Assembly: GCA_003056425.1 (NCBI GenBank) | Contig: PYVY01000018.1 | Span: 29,808 to 93,807, forward strand | From: Alteromonas indica | GTDB lineage: Bacteria; Pseudomonadota; Gammaproteobacteria; Enterobacterales; Alteromonadaceae | DNA: 64,000 nucleotides | Direction: 5' to 3' | Part shown: one piece after another, positions 33,932-42,760 of the stretch | Layout: each line of letters begins with the position of its first letter | Position numbering within the stretch: position 1 is the stretch's first letter | Position numbers and translations under genes: made by a program | The notes under the pieces: model-generated | Databases searched by the model: none | The model's input: only the letters and a program-made list of their open reading frames with translations | Told to the model about the DNA's origin: nothing

Positions 33932-35056
33932 TTAGCCGGAAAAACCCTGTAACCAGTCGCTCCATACCGGCTCTAGCCCCGCATGCGTCAAGGCGCTGGC
34001 TACTTCCCGGGCACTGCGATTGTCCTGCGTATCAAACTGCGCTAAGGCAGTATCTTTGTTACTGTAACCGCCAGGTTGGGTTTGCGATGCCGCTGACATG
34101 CTGGTAATACCTAGCGCTGCAATGTGATCGCGAAAATAAGCCGACTCTCGGGTTGAGATAGACAGCTCAATATTAGGATGCAGCAGCCGGTGGGCACATA
34201 TCAGCTGAACCAGCTGCCGTTCACTGATAAAGTCAGTCTGGGGGCTGCTATCTGTAGCCCCAGCGCAGGGCCGTAAACGGGGGAACCCCACCGAGACCCG
34301 CGAGCGCCAATAGGTTTTTTGTAGAAGTGCGGCATGCTGGGCGGTCATAATGCTATCGACACGCCAGTCATTAAGGCCGAGTAAAGCCGCGATACCGACT
34401 TTATCCATACCGGCCTGGCCAAGCCGGTCCGTGGTTTGTAAACGCCAGTCGAAATCCTGCTTATTGCCGCGCAAATGATATTGCGCGTAGGTGCGTCGAT
34501 GGTAGGTTTCCTGATACACCAGTACCCCGTTAACCCCTGCCTGGCGTAGTTTTCCATAATCTTCAGTGGGCAATGGTTGCACTTCCATCATCACATAGTC
34601 GAAGTAGCCACGCAGCAGAGTCACGGCCTGAACAAAATACGGCATACCGACTTTGGTCTCGTGTTCGCCGGTGACCAGCAATACACTGTTAAACCCCATC
34701 GCTTTAATAGCCCGCGCTTCAGATTCAATTTCTGCCATGTCCAGTGTTTTACGTTTTATGCGGTTACTCATGGTAAAGCCGCAGTAAGTACATTCGTTGG
34801 CGCATAAATTAGATAAATACAGCGGCACAAACATATTGATGGTATTGCCAAACCGTTGCCGCTTAAATTGTCCTGCGCGGGCCGCCATAGCCGGAAGATA
34901 GGGCTGCGCCGCCGGCGACACCAGTGCCATAAAATCATCCAGCTGCAGCGTTTCGGCCGCCAGCGCGCGTTCGACATCCTGAGGCGTTTTGCTGTAGACC
35001 TGTAAAGATAAGTCATCCCAGTCCATGCGTTGTAAAGCATCAGCTACCGGTGTCAT
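33932..35056 (-). CDS. thiH: 2-iminoacetate synthase (radical SAM)
   Basis: A 374-residue radical SAM enzyme that cleaves tyrosine to dehydroglycine and p-cresol for thiazole formation. The cluster cysteines are C85, C89 and C92 in CANECTYCGF; the C-terminal ThiH/BATS domain follows. It overlaps thiG by 4 bases and is the last gene of the operon. The use of ThiH instead of the oxygen-dependent ThiO is normal for gammaproteobacteria. Confidence 0.94.
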   Translation of the reverse strand: MTPVADALQRMDWDDLSLQVYSKTPQDVERALAAETLQLDDFMALVSPAAQPYLPAMAARAGQFKRQRFGNTINMFVPLYLSNLCANECTYCGFTMSNRIKRKTLDMAEIESEARAIKAMGFNSVLLVTGEHETKVGMPYFVQAVTLLRGYFDYVMMEVQPLPTEDYGKLRQAGVNGVLVYQETYHRRTYAQYHLRGNKQDFDWRLQTTDRLGQAGMDKVGIAALLGLNDWRVDSIMTAQHAALLQKTYWRSRVSVGFPRLRPCAGATDSSPQTDFISERQLVQLICAHRLLHPNIELSISTRESAYFRDHIAALGITSMSAASQTQPGGYSNKDTALAQFDTQDNRSAREVASALTHAGLEPVWSDWLQGFSG

Positions 35057-35820
35057 AAATGCTCCAGAAAGTCAGCGTCGGGGCTGGATGGCAGCGCGTG
35101 GCGGTGGACCGGGCCAAGGCCGCTTTCAAATGCCATTCTGCCGGTGGCCACAGCCTGAGCAAATGCGCGCGCCATGGTTACTGGTTGGCGGGCACTGGCA
35201 ATGGCTGAGTTCACCAGCACAGCATCAATGCCCATCTCCATCACCGCCATTGCCTCACTTGGTTTGCCGATACCGGCGTCCACGACCACCGGCACTGTTG
35301 CCTGCTCAGCAATGATCTGTAAAAATTCCCGGGTTAACAGCCCGCGATTTGAGCCAATGGGGGCCGCTAAGGGCATTACAGCGGCGCAGCCGACTTCTTC
35401 TAACCGCTTACACAATACCGGATCGGCGCTGCAATAAGGCAATACTACAAAGCCGAGGGCCACCAGTTGCTCTGCGGCTTTTAACGTTTCTATCGGATCG
35501 GGCAGCAAATAACGCTGGTCCGGGTGCACCTCAAGTTTTACCCAATGGGTACCCAATAATTCGCGGCCTAATTGTGCAGCGTACACAGCATCGGCGGCAT
35601 CCTTGGCCCCCGCTGTATTGGGCAGTAACCGAATATCGAGTTGTTGCAGGTGATCAACCGTGGGGTCCCTGTGTTGGTGAAGGTTTATGCGTTTCATTGC
35701 CAGGGTCACTAATTCGCTGCCGCTGGCCTCAATCGTTTGTTGCATAACCGCGGGGCTAGAGAATTTTCCGGTACCGGTGAATAATCTCGAGGTAAAGGTT
35801 TGTTCTGCTATACATAGCAT
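35053..35820 (-). CDS. thiG: Thiazole synthase
   Basis: A 255-residue TIM barrel that forms the thiazole ring from ThiS-thiocarboxylate, deoxyxylulose-5-phosphate and dehydroglycine. The Schiff-base lysine lies in WVKLEV; the phosphate-binding end VVVDAGIGKPSEA is typical. The frame extends upstream to 35925, but AGGAGG, 8 bases before the ATG at 35820, and homologous length fix the start there. It overlaps thiH by 4 bases. Confidence 0.95.
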   Translation of the reverse strand: MLCIAEQTFTSRLFTGTGKFSSPAVMQQTIEASGSELVTLAMKRINLHQHRDPTVDHLQQLDIRLLPNTAGAKDAADAVYAAQLGRELLGTHWVKLEVHPDQRYLLPDPIETLKAAEQLVALGFVVLPYCSADPVLCKRLEEVGCAAVMPLAAPIGSNRGLLTREFLQIIAEQATVPVVVDAGIGKPSEAMAVMEMGIDAVLVNSAIASARQPVTMARAFAQAVATGRMAFESGLGPVHRHALPSSPDADFLEHL

Positions 35821-35824
35821 GGGG

Positions 35825-36031
35825 TTACCCTCCTGCGACCAGTGTGAAGGCATCGAGCTGATCGCCGTGGTTGAGTGCAAAATCAGCCCATTGCTGACGA
35901 TGTACAATAGTATGATTGACCGCAAAAGCCAGATGTTGCGCGGGCAGCTGCAACAACGCGGGTACGTCTGCCAGCAAGGTATTCATCGGGCAGGGCAAGG
36001 GTTGTTGATTAACATAAATGGTCATGGTCAT
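35825..36031 (-). CDS. thiS: ThiS sulfur carrier
   Basis: A 68-residue ubiquitin-like sulfur carrier whose C-terminus TLVAGG ends in the Gly-Gly that ThiF adenylates. The ATG at 36031 overlaps the thiF stop (ATGA); an ATG at 36025 is an alternative. The stop is 4 bases before the thiG start. Confidence 0.92.
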   Translation of the reverse strand: MTMTIYVNQQPLPCPMNTLLADVPALLQLPAQHLAFAVNHTIVHRQQWADFALNHGDQLDAFTLVAGG

Positions 36032-36786
36032 GACTGACATACCTCGCAATGTAAATTAACCGGCAGCTGATGATTCAGCCACTGCAGGGTGCGCGCGTCA
36101 AAGCGATACAGGCTACCCCAACTCACAGGCGCAAGGCGGGTAACAAAATAGAGTACCTGCAAGGCCTGAAACAGCGCAGCGCTCGCTACCACCGGTCCTA
36201 GTACGCCGTGGCTAAGGCAGTGCTGGGGAGCAATAGCATTCAAACCATATAAGCAGCCATAACAGCAATGTCCTGGCGCGGGGTTAAATGCAATTACCTG
36301 TGCGCTATAGCCCGCCGCCGCGGCACTGAACAGAGGTAGCCCGGCGCTGCGGGCATACCGACTAAGGGCCAAACGGGTTTGAATGTTATCGGTACAATCT
36401 AAAATGGCGTCGGTCGGGCCGCATAGACCCGGCAGCTCGCAAGAAGAGGCCTGGCCAACATGGGTCTCAATAATACAGCCTGGATTATTGGCCTGCAGAT
36501 GTTCGCGCGCGGCAAACACCTTGGGGCGGCCGATATCCGCTTCGCTGTATAACAACTGGCGGGGCAGGTTACTGATACATACGGTATCAGCATCCACAAG
36601 ACTGAGTGTACCGGCGCCGCTGGCAGCAAGGTGCTGTGCAGCGGTAGTGCCTAAACCACCCATACCAATCACGGTCAAGTGGCTCTGCTGCAAACGTTGC
36701 TGATGGGTTTCGTCAAAGTTTTCCAGCAGAAAATGACGGCTGTAGCGGGAGTACCACTGCTGAGGTGCATCAGGCACGTTGGACAT
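36028..36786 (-). CDS. thiF: ThiS adenylyltransferase
   Basis: A 252-residue E1-like enzyme that adenylates the ThiS C-terminus. The nucleotide-binding loop is GMGGLGTTAAQHLA; the acid residue follows in LVDAD. Zinc-binding Cys pairs are CYGC and CEVC at the C-terminus. It overlaps the thiDE gene by 17 bases and thiS by 4. A fold match to MoeB exists, but the operon settles the name. Confidence 0.92.
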   Translation of the reverse strand: MSNVPDAPQQWYSRYSRHFLLENFDETHQQRLQQSHLTVIGMGGLGTTAAQHLAASGAGTLSLVDADTVCISNLPRQLLYSEADIGRPKVFAAREHLQANNPGCIIETHVGQASSCELPGLCGPTDAILDCTDNIQTRLALSRYARSAGLPLFSAAAAGYSAQVIAFNPAPGHCCYGCLYGLNAIAPQHCLSHGVLGPVVASAALFQALQVLYFVTRLAPVSWGSLYRFDARTLQWLNHQLPVNLHCEVCQS

Positions 36787-38230
36787 TTGCCAGGGCCTCC
36801 TGCAACTGAGCTATCGCCGCGGGTGGATTTGCCGCCCGGGTTATGGCACTGACCACCGCTACATTATGCACACCGGCGGCGCGTACGCTGGGAATTTGTG
36901 CCAGCCCAATGCCCCCGATAGCCACCGTAGGTATACTGCCACATAGGGCCTGGTAAGCCGCCAACCTGGCCGGGCCTTGGGGTTGCGATGGCATGCGTTT
37001 GGTGGTGGTAGGGTAAACATGGCCCAGGGCGATATACGAAGGCGTTAACGGAAGTACTCTGCACAGTTCAGCATAGCCGTGAGTGGATACGCCTAAGCGT
37101 AAACCGGCATTGGCGATAGCGGCTAAATCTGCGGTTGTTAAATCATCCTGGCCTAAATGCACGCCATAGGCACCAGCCTCTATAGCCAGCTGCCAGTGGT
37201 CATTAATGAACACCTGAGATTGGTATTGCCGGCCCAGAGCCACTGCCTGATGAACCTGCTGGTGAAGTATGTCAGGATTGGTGGCCTTAATGCGTAACTG
37301 GGCAATACTCACGCCCACTGCTAATACACGTTGCAACCAGTCGATAGAATCTACCACCGGGTACAAACCAAAGTACGGCTGGTCTAAGGGACCAAAGCCA
37401 GTAGCAGAGGAGGCGAGTGCGGTGTTGCGCTGGGTTACGGGAAAATAATCGGCGTTTTCTGGCCAGTGGGGGGCCGGGGCCAGCGCCTGTGTTGCTGCAA
37501 CGGGCCGGGCCGTATGATAACTCTCCGAGAGTACGGCTTTAGCCAGGCAGACCGCATCTTCACAGTTATACCCCTTTGCCATAAAGCAGGCGATGGCTGT
37601 TGCCGTAATACATCCACTGCCCCGCATATCAATATCCGGCACCCGTGGCCCGGCAAAGTGCCAGGTGTGTGCCGGGCTATACAATATATCGGTGGCCTGG
37701 GCATGCTGGGCATGGCCTCCTTTTACCAATAGGTATTGTGGCCCGTTAGCACGCAGCCAGCTAAGCGCCAGCGTGCTATCGGACTGGCCGCTAAGCAGGC
37801 CCAGCTCCGGTAGGTTGGGGGTAACTAACGTACAGCGGGTTAATAAAGTATTAATAAGCGACTGGCTTAATTGGCCTAACCTGCCATGCGCCGAGCTAAT
37901 CTGCACCGGGTCCCAGATTACCGGTACTGTGGCCGGTATTGCGGTTAATTGATCAAGAATACACTGCGCCTGGGCATCGTTGGCGATAGCGCCCAGCTTA
38001 ATGGCCGCAGGTAGCGCATCCACCAGTATACTCAGCGCCTGCGCAAAGACCTGGCAGTCCAGTGCATATGTAGCATGGTGGTGCTGGTGGGATTGTTGCG
38101 AAACCAATGTAGGCACCTGCCAGCACTGCCCGTGTAAGCCGGCCACAGTAATAGCATCGCGGGCCAGGCCCGCGCCCCCGCTGGTATCTATCCCACCAAT
38201 ACACCCTATAACGGCGGGGTGGGCAGTCAC
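36770..38230 (-). CDS. thiDE: Fused HMP-P kinase / thiamin-phosphate synthase
   Basis: A 486-residue fusion. Residues about 1-260 are ThiD (GGIDTSGGAGLARD at the N-terminus, GSGCITATAIACFMAKG anion loop), which phosphorylates HMP and HMP-P. Residues about 285-480 are ThiE (INDHWQLAIEAGAYGVHLGQDD, then VAIGGIGLAQIPSV), which joins HMP-PP and thiazole phosphate. In most relatives these are two genes. GTG start overlaps the thiC stop by 4 bases. Confidence 0.92.
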   Translation of the reverse strand: MTAHPAVIGCIGGIDTSGGAGLARDAITVAGLHGQCWQVPTLVSQQSHQHHHATYALDCQVFAQALSILVDALPAAIKLGAIANDAQAQCILDQLTAIPATVPVIWDPVQISSAHGRLGQLSQSLINTLLTRCTLVTPNLPELGLLSGQSDSTLALSWLRANGPQYLLVKGGHAQHAQATDILYSPAHTWHFAGPRVPDIDMRGSGCITATAIACFMAKGYNCEDAVCLAKAVLSESYHTARPVAATQALAPAPHWPENADYFPVTQRNTALASSATGFGPLDQPYFGLYPVVDSIDWLQRVLAVGVSIAQLRIKATNPDILHQQVHQAVALGRQYQSQVFINDHWQLAIEAGAYGVHLGQDDLTTADLAAIANAGLRLGVSTHGYAELCRVLPLTPSYIALGHVYPTTTKRMPSQPQGPARLAAYQALCGSIPTVAIGGIGLAQIPSVRAAGVHNVAVVSAITRAANPPAAIAQLQEALANVQRA

Positions 38231-40101
38231 GCTTTTACCTCACTGGCATCCACGTACAATCGGGCTCCGGTTTTATTGAACGTATCCGCCATTTGCTCCA
38301 TCCCTTGTTGCGCCTGCTGGGCAGCACTATCGCGCACTTCCTGGGATATTTTCATGGAACAAAACTTAGGTCCGCACATTGAGCAAAAGTGTGCCACTTT
38401 ATTGGACGCCTGGGGCAACGTTTCATCGTGGTAGGCGCGGGCGGTATGTGGGTCCAGAGCAAGGTTGAACTGATCCTCCCAGCGAAATTCGAAACGTGCT
38501 TTAGACATAGCATTGTCGCGAATTTGCGCGCCAGGGTGGCCTTTGGCCAAATCAGCCGCGTGCGCTGCAATTTTGTAGGTAATCAGGCCTTGTTTAACAT
38601 CTTCTTTATTCGGCAAGCCCAAATGCTCTTTAGGGGTGACGTAGCACAACATGGCGCAGCCATACCACCCAATCATTGCCGCGCCGATGCCGGAGGTAAT
38701 ATGGTCGTAACCGGGCGCTATATCTGTGGTAAGCGGCCCCAATGTATAAAAGGGCGCTTCGTGGCAGTGCTTGAGCTGCTCTTCCATATTTTGTTTGATT
38801 AAGTGCATTGGCACGTGGCCAGGGCCTTCAATCATTACCTGCACATCGTGTTCCCAGGCGATTTTGGTGAGCTCACCCAGGGTACGCAACTCAGCAAACT
38901 GAGCTTCGTCGTTGGCATCGGCCACGGAGCCGGGCCGCAGGCCGTCGCCTAACGAAAGCGACACATCATAGCGGGCGCAAAGTTCACAAATTTCCGCAAA
39001 ATGCGTATACAAGAAGCTCTCTACATGATGGCTTAAGCACCATTTGGCCATAATCGCTCCCCCCCGCGACACAATCCCGGTCACCCGCTTGGCGGTCATT
39101 GGCACAAAGGCTAGGCGCACCCCGGCGTGAATCGTAAAGTAGTCTACGCCCTGTTCGGCCTGCTCTATGAGGGTGTCTTTGAACACTTCCCAGGTGAGCG
39201 CTTCGGCTACCCCGCCCACTTTTTCCAGGGCCTGATAAATGGGGACTGTCCCCAGCGGGACCGGGCTGTTACGAAGCAGCCATTCACGGGTTTCATGGAT
39301 ATTGCGGCCAGTAGACAGATCCATAATCGTGTCGGCGCCCCAGCGGGTGGACCACACCAGCTTTTCGACCTCCTCTTCAATCGAGGAGGTTACCGCTGAG
39401 TTGCCAATATTGGCGTTCACTTTTACTAAAAAATGGCGGCCGATAATCATCGGTTCTGATTCAGGGTGGTTGATGTTGGCGGGGATAATCGCACGGCCGG
39501 CAGCTACCTCCTGGCGCACGAATTCCGGCGTTATTTGTGGCGGCAAATGCGCCCCAAAACTTTCGCCGGGGTGCTGTTGGGTCAGCATGGGGTCGGTAAC
39601 GCTGGCCCGGCCCATATTTTCCCGAATAGCAATATATTCCATTTCCGGGGTAATTATTCCCTGGCGAGCGTAATGTAGCTGGGTTACGCATTTGCCTTGT
39701 TGGGCTACAAGCGGGGCCCGGCGGCGGGAAAAACGCAGTTCATCCAGGCTGATATCCCGTTCGCGAGCCTGGGCGTAGGTGGAACTTACGCCGGCCATAG
39801 TATGGGTATCATCACGCTCGGCTATCCAGCCGTGGCGCATCGCGGCCAAACCTTGATTTACATCTATGTGCTGCTGAGGATCGCCATACGGGCCTGATGT
39901 GTCGTAAACCGGCACTGCACAGTTCGGCTCGCTTTCGGTATCACTGATACGGGTGTCGCTTAGCTGAATATGGCGCATGGGCACCTGGATATCAGCGCGG
40001 GAGCCGGTATGGTATTGACGGGTGGCGTTCGGATAGGCTTCGCCGGCGAGTTGGCGAATAAAGTCTTGCGCCTGCTGGCGTTGTTGACGACGGTGTGACA
40101 T
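38227..40101 (-). CDS. thiC: Phosphomethylpyrimidine synthase
   Basis: A 624-residue radical SAM enzyme that turns aminoimidazole ribotide into HMP-P. The C-terminal cluster motif CSMCGPKFC is present, as are the family stretches NIGNSAVTSSIEEE and ERVGG-like substrate loops. It is the first gene of the operon. A TPP riboswitch lies about 125 bases upstream. AGGA precedes the ATG at 40101. Confidence 0.96.
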   Translation of the reverse strand: MSHRRQQRQQAQDFIRQLAGEAYPNATRQYHTGSRADIQVPMRHIQLSDTRISDTESEPNCAVPVYDTSGPYGDPQQHIDVNQGLAAMRHGWIAERDDTHTMAGVSSTYAQARERDISLDELRFSRRRAPLVAQQGKCVTQLHYARQGIITPEMEYIAIRENMGRASVTDPMLTQQHPGESFGAHLPPQITPEFVRQEVAAGRAIIPANINHPESEPMIIGRHFLVKVNANIGNSAVTSSIEEEVEKLVWSTRWGADTIMDLSTGRNIHETREWLLRNSPVPLGTVPIYQALEKVGGVAEALTWEVFKDTLIEQAEQGVDYFTIHAGVRLAFVPMTAKRVTGIVSRGGAIMAKWCLSHHVESFLYTHFAEICELCARYDVSLSLGDGLRPGSVADANDEAQFAELRTLGELTKIAWEHDVQVMIEGPGHVPMHLIKQNMEEQLKHCHEAPFYTLGPLTTDIAPGYDHITSGIGAAMIGWYGCAMLCYVTPKEHLGLPNKEDVKQGLITYKIAAHAADLAKGHPGAQIRDNAMSKARFEFRWEDQFNLALDPHTARAYHDETLPQASNKVAHFCSMCGPKFCSMKISQEVRDSAAQQAQQGMEQMADTFNKTGARLYVDASEVKA

Positions 40102-40226
40102 AGCATTTTATTCCTACATTCAGGGTTAAAAAAATGCTTGTCAGGAGTAGTTGAAAAAGACGTTTACACCATAGCGCGAAAAGTAGTCGAATAAACAATA
40201 CGACGATGGCTGGCGTAAACTGGTCT

Positions 40227-40332
40227 TGTTCCCTTCGCAGGTATTAGCCTGATCAGGTTCAACGGATCCCGCAATTGCGGTCTCAGCTCATAATTAAAGG
40301 CCGTAGCAAATAATTATGGAGCACTCCGACAA
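40227..40332 (-). ncRNA. TPP riboswitch (THI box)
   Basis: Read on the minus strand, the region has TCGGAGTGCTCC, then GCTGAGA, a variable stem (GCAATTGC), TTGAACCTGATCAGG, and CTAATACCTGCGAAGGGAA, the conserved thi-box order. It lies upstream of thiC and should shut down the operon when thiamin pyrophosphate binds. An AT-rich extra stem (about 40290-40318, ATAATTA/TAATTAT) extends P3. The expression platform before the thiC start was not resolved. Confidence 0.95.
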
Positions 40333-40586
40333 GAAGTTGGCTTTCAGTATAAGAACAAACCGGCGTTAACATCAACCCCTGTAACAGGCTAAAACATATT
40401 AATAATAAGATTAAAATAGCGGCAACCACCCGGCCGGGCTAGTGATAAAGCCGAGATTCTGGTAGTCTGAATAGGAATGATTGTTATTTCAGTTAGTTTT
40501 ATAGTTAATTTCTCTGGCGGCAGCTTTTGGGCTGGGGTATAAAGCCTGACGGATAACCATAAAACCAACGCATCAAGAGAAGTATT

Positions 40587-40820
40587 ATGACTCTGTGGGA
40601 TTTACCAAGCAAAAAGCTGGCAGTGATCACCAAGATCCACAACGATCTCTACGCCAATGTTATAGAACGCCTTAGCGAGATGGGCGTGGAAGAGGGTCGT
40701 GATGTGCAGTGTGTCCGCAAAGGACCGCTCGGTGGGCCGGTGGTGCTGCAACTTGGCGGCAGTATTTTCGCGATAGAGCAGGATCTGGCAAGTAAGATCG
40801 AAGTCGCCCCTCACGCATAA
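40587..40820 (+). CDS. feoA: FeoA-like ferrous iron transport accessory protein
   Basis: A 77-residue SH3-like protein that supports FeoB. The pattern with GVEEGRDVQCVRKGPLGGPVVLQLGG is typical of the family. AAGAGAAG precedes the ATG. A TATAAA (40538-40543) lies upstream as a possible -10. feoB follows after 40 bases. No FeoC gene is seen. Confidence 0.87.
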   Translation: MTLWDLPSKKLAVITKIHNDLYANVIERLSEMGVEEGRDVQCVRKGPLGGPVVLQLGGSIFAIEQDLASKIEVAPHA

Positions 40821-40860
40821 CACTTACCCAATACACCGACACGCAGGAACTTATTTCTTC

Positions 40861-42675
40861 ATGCAACGCATTTTAATGGTGGGGAAACCCAACTCCGGTA
40901 AGAGCTTACTGTTTAATCAGTTAACCGGACTAAGACAAAAGGTCGCCAATTACCCTGGGGTAACGGTTGAAGTTAAACGCGGCCAATGCCAGGACTATGA
41001 AATTGTCGATTTACCGGGCACCTATACATTAAGGGGCTTGTCCCGGGATGAAGAGATTGCAGTACAGGAAATTAAAGGTGCCATAGACCGGGACGATACT
41101 GCGCTGGTGCTATGTGTGCTGGATGCCACCCGCCTTGAGCGTAGCCTGGTGTTGGGTTTACAGGTTCAAAAGCTGGCTCGTGAACGCAATAAATCGGTGC
41201 TGTTTGCCCTTAATTTTATTGATGAGGTCCACCGGGTAGGCGAAAGTATTGATACCGATGCCTTGTCCGCCGAATTGGGCAGCCCGGTGGTGGCATTGTC
41301 GGCCCGCACCCTGGAAAACCTTCACGAGTTTAAACAAGCCATGTTGGGCTACGCGGCTGATCCGCAGTCAATTCTGCCCACACGTTCACTACAAGAAGGT
41401 GAACTGGCAGCCAAACGTAGCCACCAGCTGGCAAACCAATTCGGCATGCAGTTGGATGTCGTACTGAAAAACCAAAATAGCGTTGACCGTTTTTTATTAA
41501 ATAGCTGGACCGGCAGTATCGCCTTTCTGGCGGCGATGTTTGTTTTGTTCCAAAGTATTTTCACCCTGGCTACCCCATTAATGGATGGGGTGGAGTTTTT
41601 AATTGCGGATGTGGCGGAAAAAGTCAGTGCAGTTACCCCGGTGGGGATTTTTGCTGACTTCATGAACGACGCCATCTTTGGCGGATTGGGCTCGTTTTTA
41701 GTGTTTGTACCGCAAATTATGGTATTGACCCTGATTATCGGGTTGCTGGAAGACAGTGGCTACCTGGCCCGGGCGGCACTGATGTGCCATCGGCCGCTAA
41801 GTTTCTTTGGATTATCCGGGCGTAGTTTTATTCCCTATTTATCGGGACATGCCTGTGCGATACCCGCGATTATGGCAGCCCGCACAATTGAGTCGCCGCA
41901 TAAACGTCTGATTACGATGATGACGATTCCATTAATGTCGTGTTCTGCACGCTTACCCGTTTATGCATTGCTGGTGGCTGTGTTGGTGCCACGTGACGGT
42001 ACTTTCTTAGGTATTTTCGACTTGCAGGGCGCCGCGTTTTTCGGCCTATACTTTTTCGGAATTATAACCGCGCTGATTGTTAGCCAGGTGTTGAACAAAG
42101 CTATGCCGCGGGATCTGGAAGACTCTGACATGCCATTTATTCTGGAGTTACCCACCTATCGGATGCCACATTGGAAACCACTGATGCACCGGGTGCTCGG
42201 CAGTGGGACAGCGTTTATCCGCCGCGCCGCGCCCATTATCTTTATGGTTTCGGTAGGTATCTGGGTGCTGGGCTATTTCCCCCTTAACAGCAATTTGCAA
42301 ACCTCATGGCTGGGCCAGATAGGCCAGTTTATTGAGCCGGTTTTTACTCCTATGGGACTCGACTGGCGCTATGGTATTGCTATTTTAATGTCATTCTTAG
42401 CCCGTGAAGTATTTGTAGGTGCGCTGGGAACCCTGTTTGGTATGGACGATGCGGATGACAACGTAGCCGGGCTTTCAGAAAAAATTCAGGCTGACGGCCT
42501 GACCCTTAGCGCGGGACTGGGCTTAGTGCTGTTCTATGTCGTTGCCCTTCAGTGTGTAGCCACGGTGGCCATGCTTAAAGGGGAAACCGGCAGTAATAAG
42601 CTGGCCTGGGGGCTGTATGTGGCCTATGGGTTACTTGCCTATGTTATTGCCGTGGCGGTCAATTTAATTATGTAA
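40861..42675 (+). CDS. feoB: FeoB ferrous iron transporter
   Basis: A 604-residue GTPase-transporter that takes up Fe2+. N-terminal G domain: G1 GKPNSGKS (residues 8-15), then VDLPGTYTL (G3), with a following helical spacer and a membrane part carrying two Gate repeats (ARAALMCHRPLSFFGLSGRS; then FLAREVFVGALG). It is shorter than the 773-residue E. coli FeoB, mainly in the spacer and C-terminal region. With feoA it forms an iron operon; regulator boxes were not clear. Confidence 0.9.
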   Translation: MQRILMVGKPNSGKSLLFNQLTGLRQKVANYPGVTVEVKRGQCQDYEIVDLPGTYTLRGLSRDEEIAVQEIKGAIDRDDTALVLCVLDATRLERSLVLGLQVQKLARERNKSVLFALNFIDEVHRVGESIDTDALSAELGSPVVALSARTLENLHEFKQAMLGYAADPQSILPTRSLQEGELAAKRSHQLANQFGMQLDVVLKNQNSVDRFLLNSWTGSIAFLAAMFVLFQSIFTLATPLMDGVEFLIADVAEKVSAVTPVGIFADFMNDAIFGGLGSFLVFVPQIMVLTLIIGLLEDSGYLARAALMCHRPLSFFGLSGRSFIPYLSGHACAIPAIMAARTIESPHKRLITMMTIPLMSCSARLPVYALLVAVLVPRDGTFLGIFDLQGAAFFGLYFFGIITALIVSQVLNKAMPRDLEDSDMPFILELPTYRMPHWKPLMHRVLGSGTAFIRRAAPIIFMVSVGIWVLGYFPLNSNLQTSWLGQIGQFIEPVFTPMGLDWRYGIAILMSFLAREVFVGALGTLFGMDDADDNVAGLSEKIQADGLTLSAGLGLVLFYVVALQCVATVAMLKGETGSNKLAWGLYVAYGLLAYVIAVAVNLIM

Positions 42676-42702
42676 ACCAAGCACCTGGCACTTTGCTAGA
42701 CT

Positions 42703-42733
42703 AAAAAAAGCCGCGTTAAATACGCGGCTTTTT
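42703..42733. terminator. Bidirectional terminator between feoB and hemY
   Basis: GCCGCGT (42710-42716) and ACGCGGC (42722-42728) make a 7-bp stem with a 5-base loop, with seven A before and five T after. It can end both the feo transcript and the hem transcript, which meet here. Confidence 0.85.
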
Positions 42734-42760
42734 GGTAGCAAGGGTAGGGGTATTTTGATT

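Noticed and set aside
40471..40492. Fur-like box upstream of feoA
   Set aside because: Only scattered matches to the 19-base Fur consensus; not better than chance in this AT-rich stretch.
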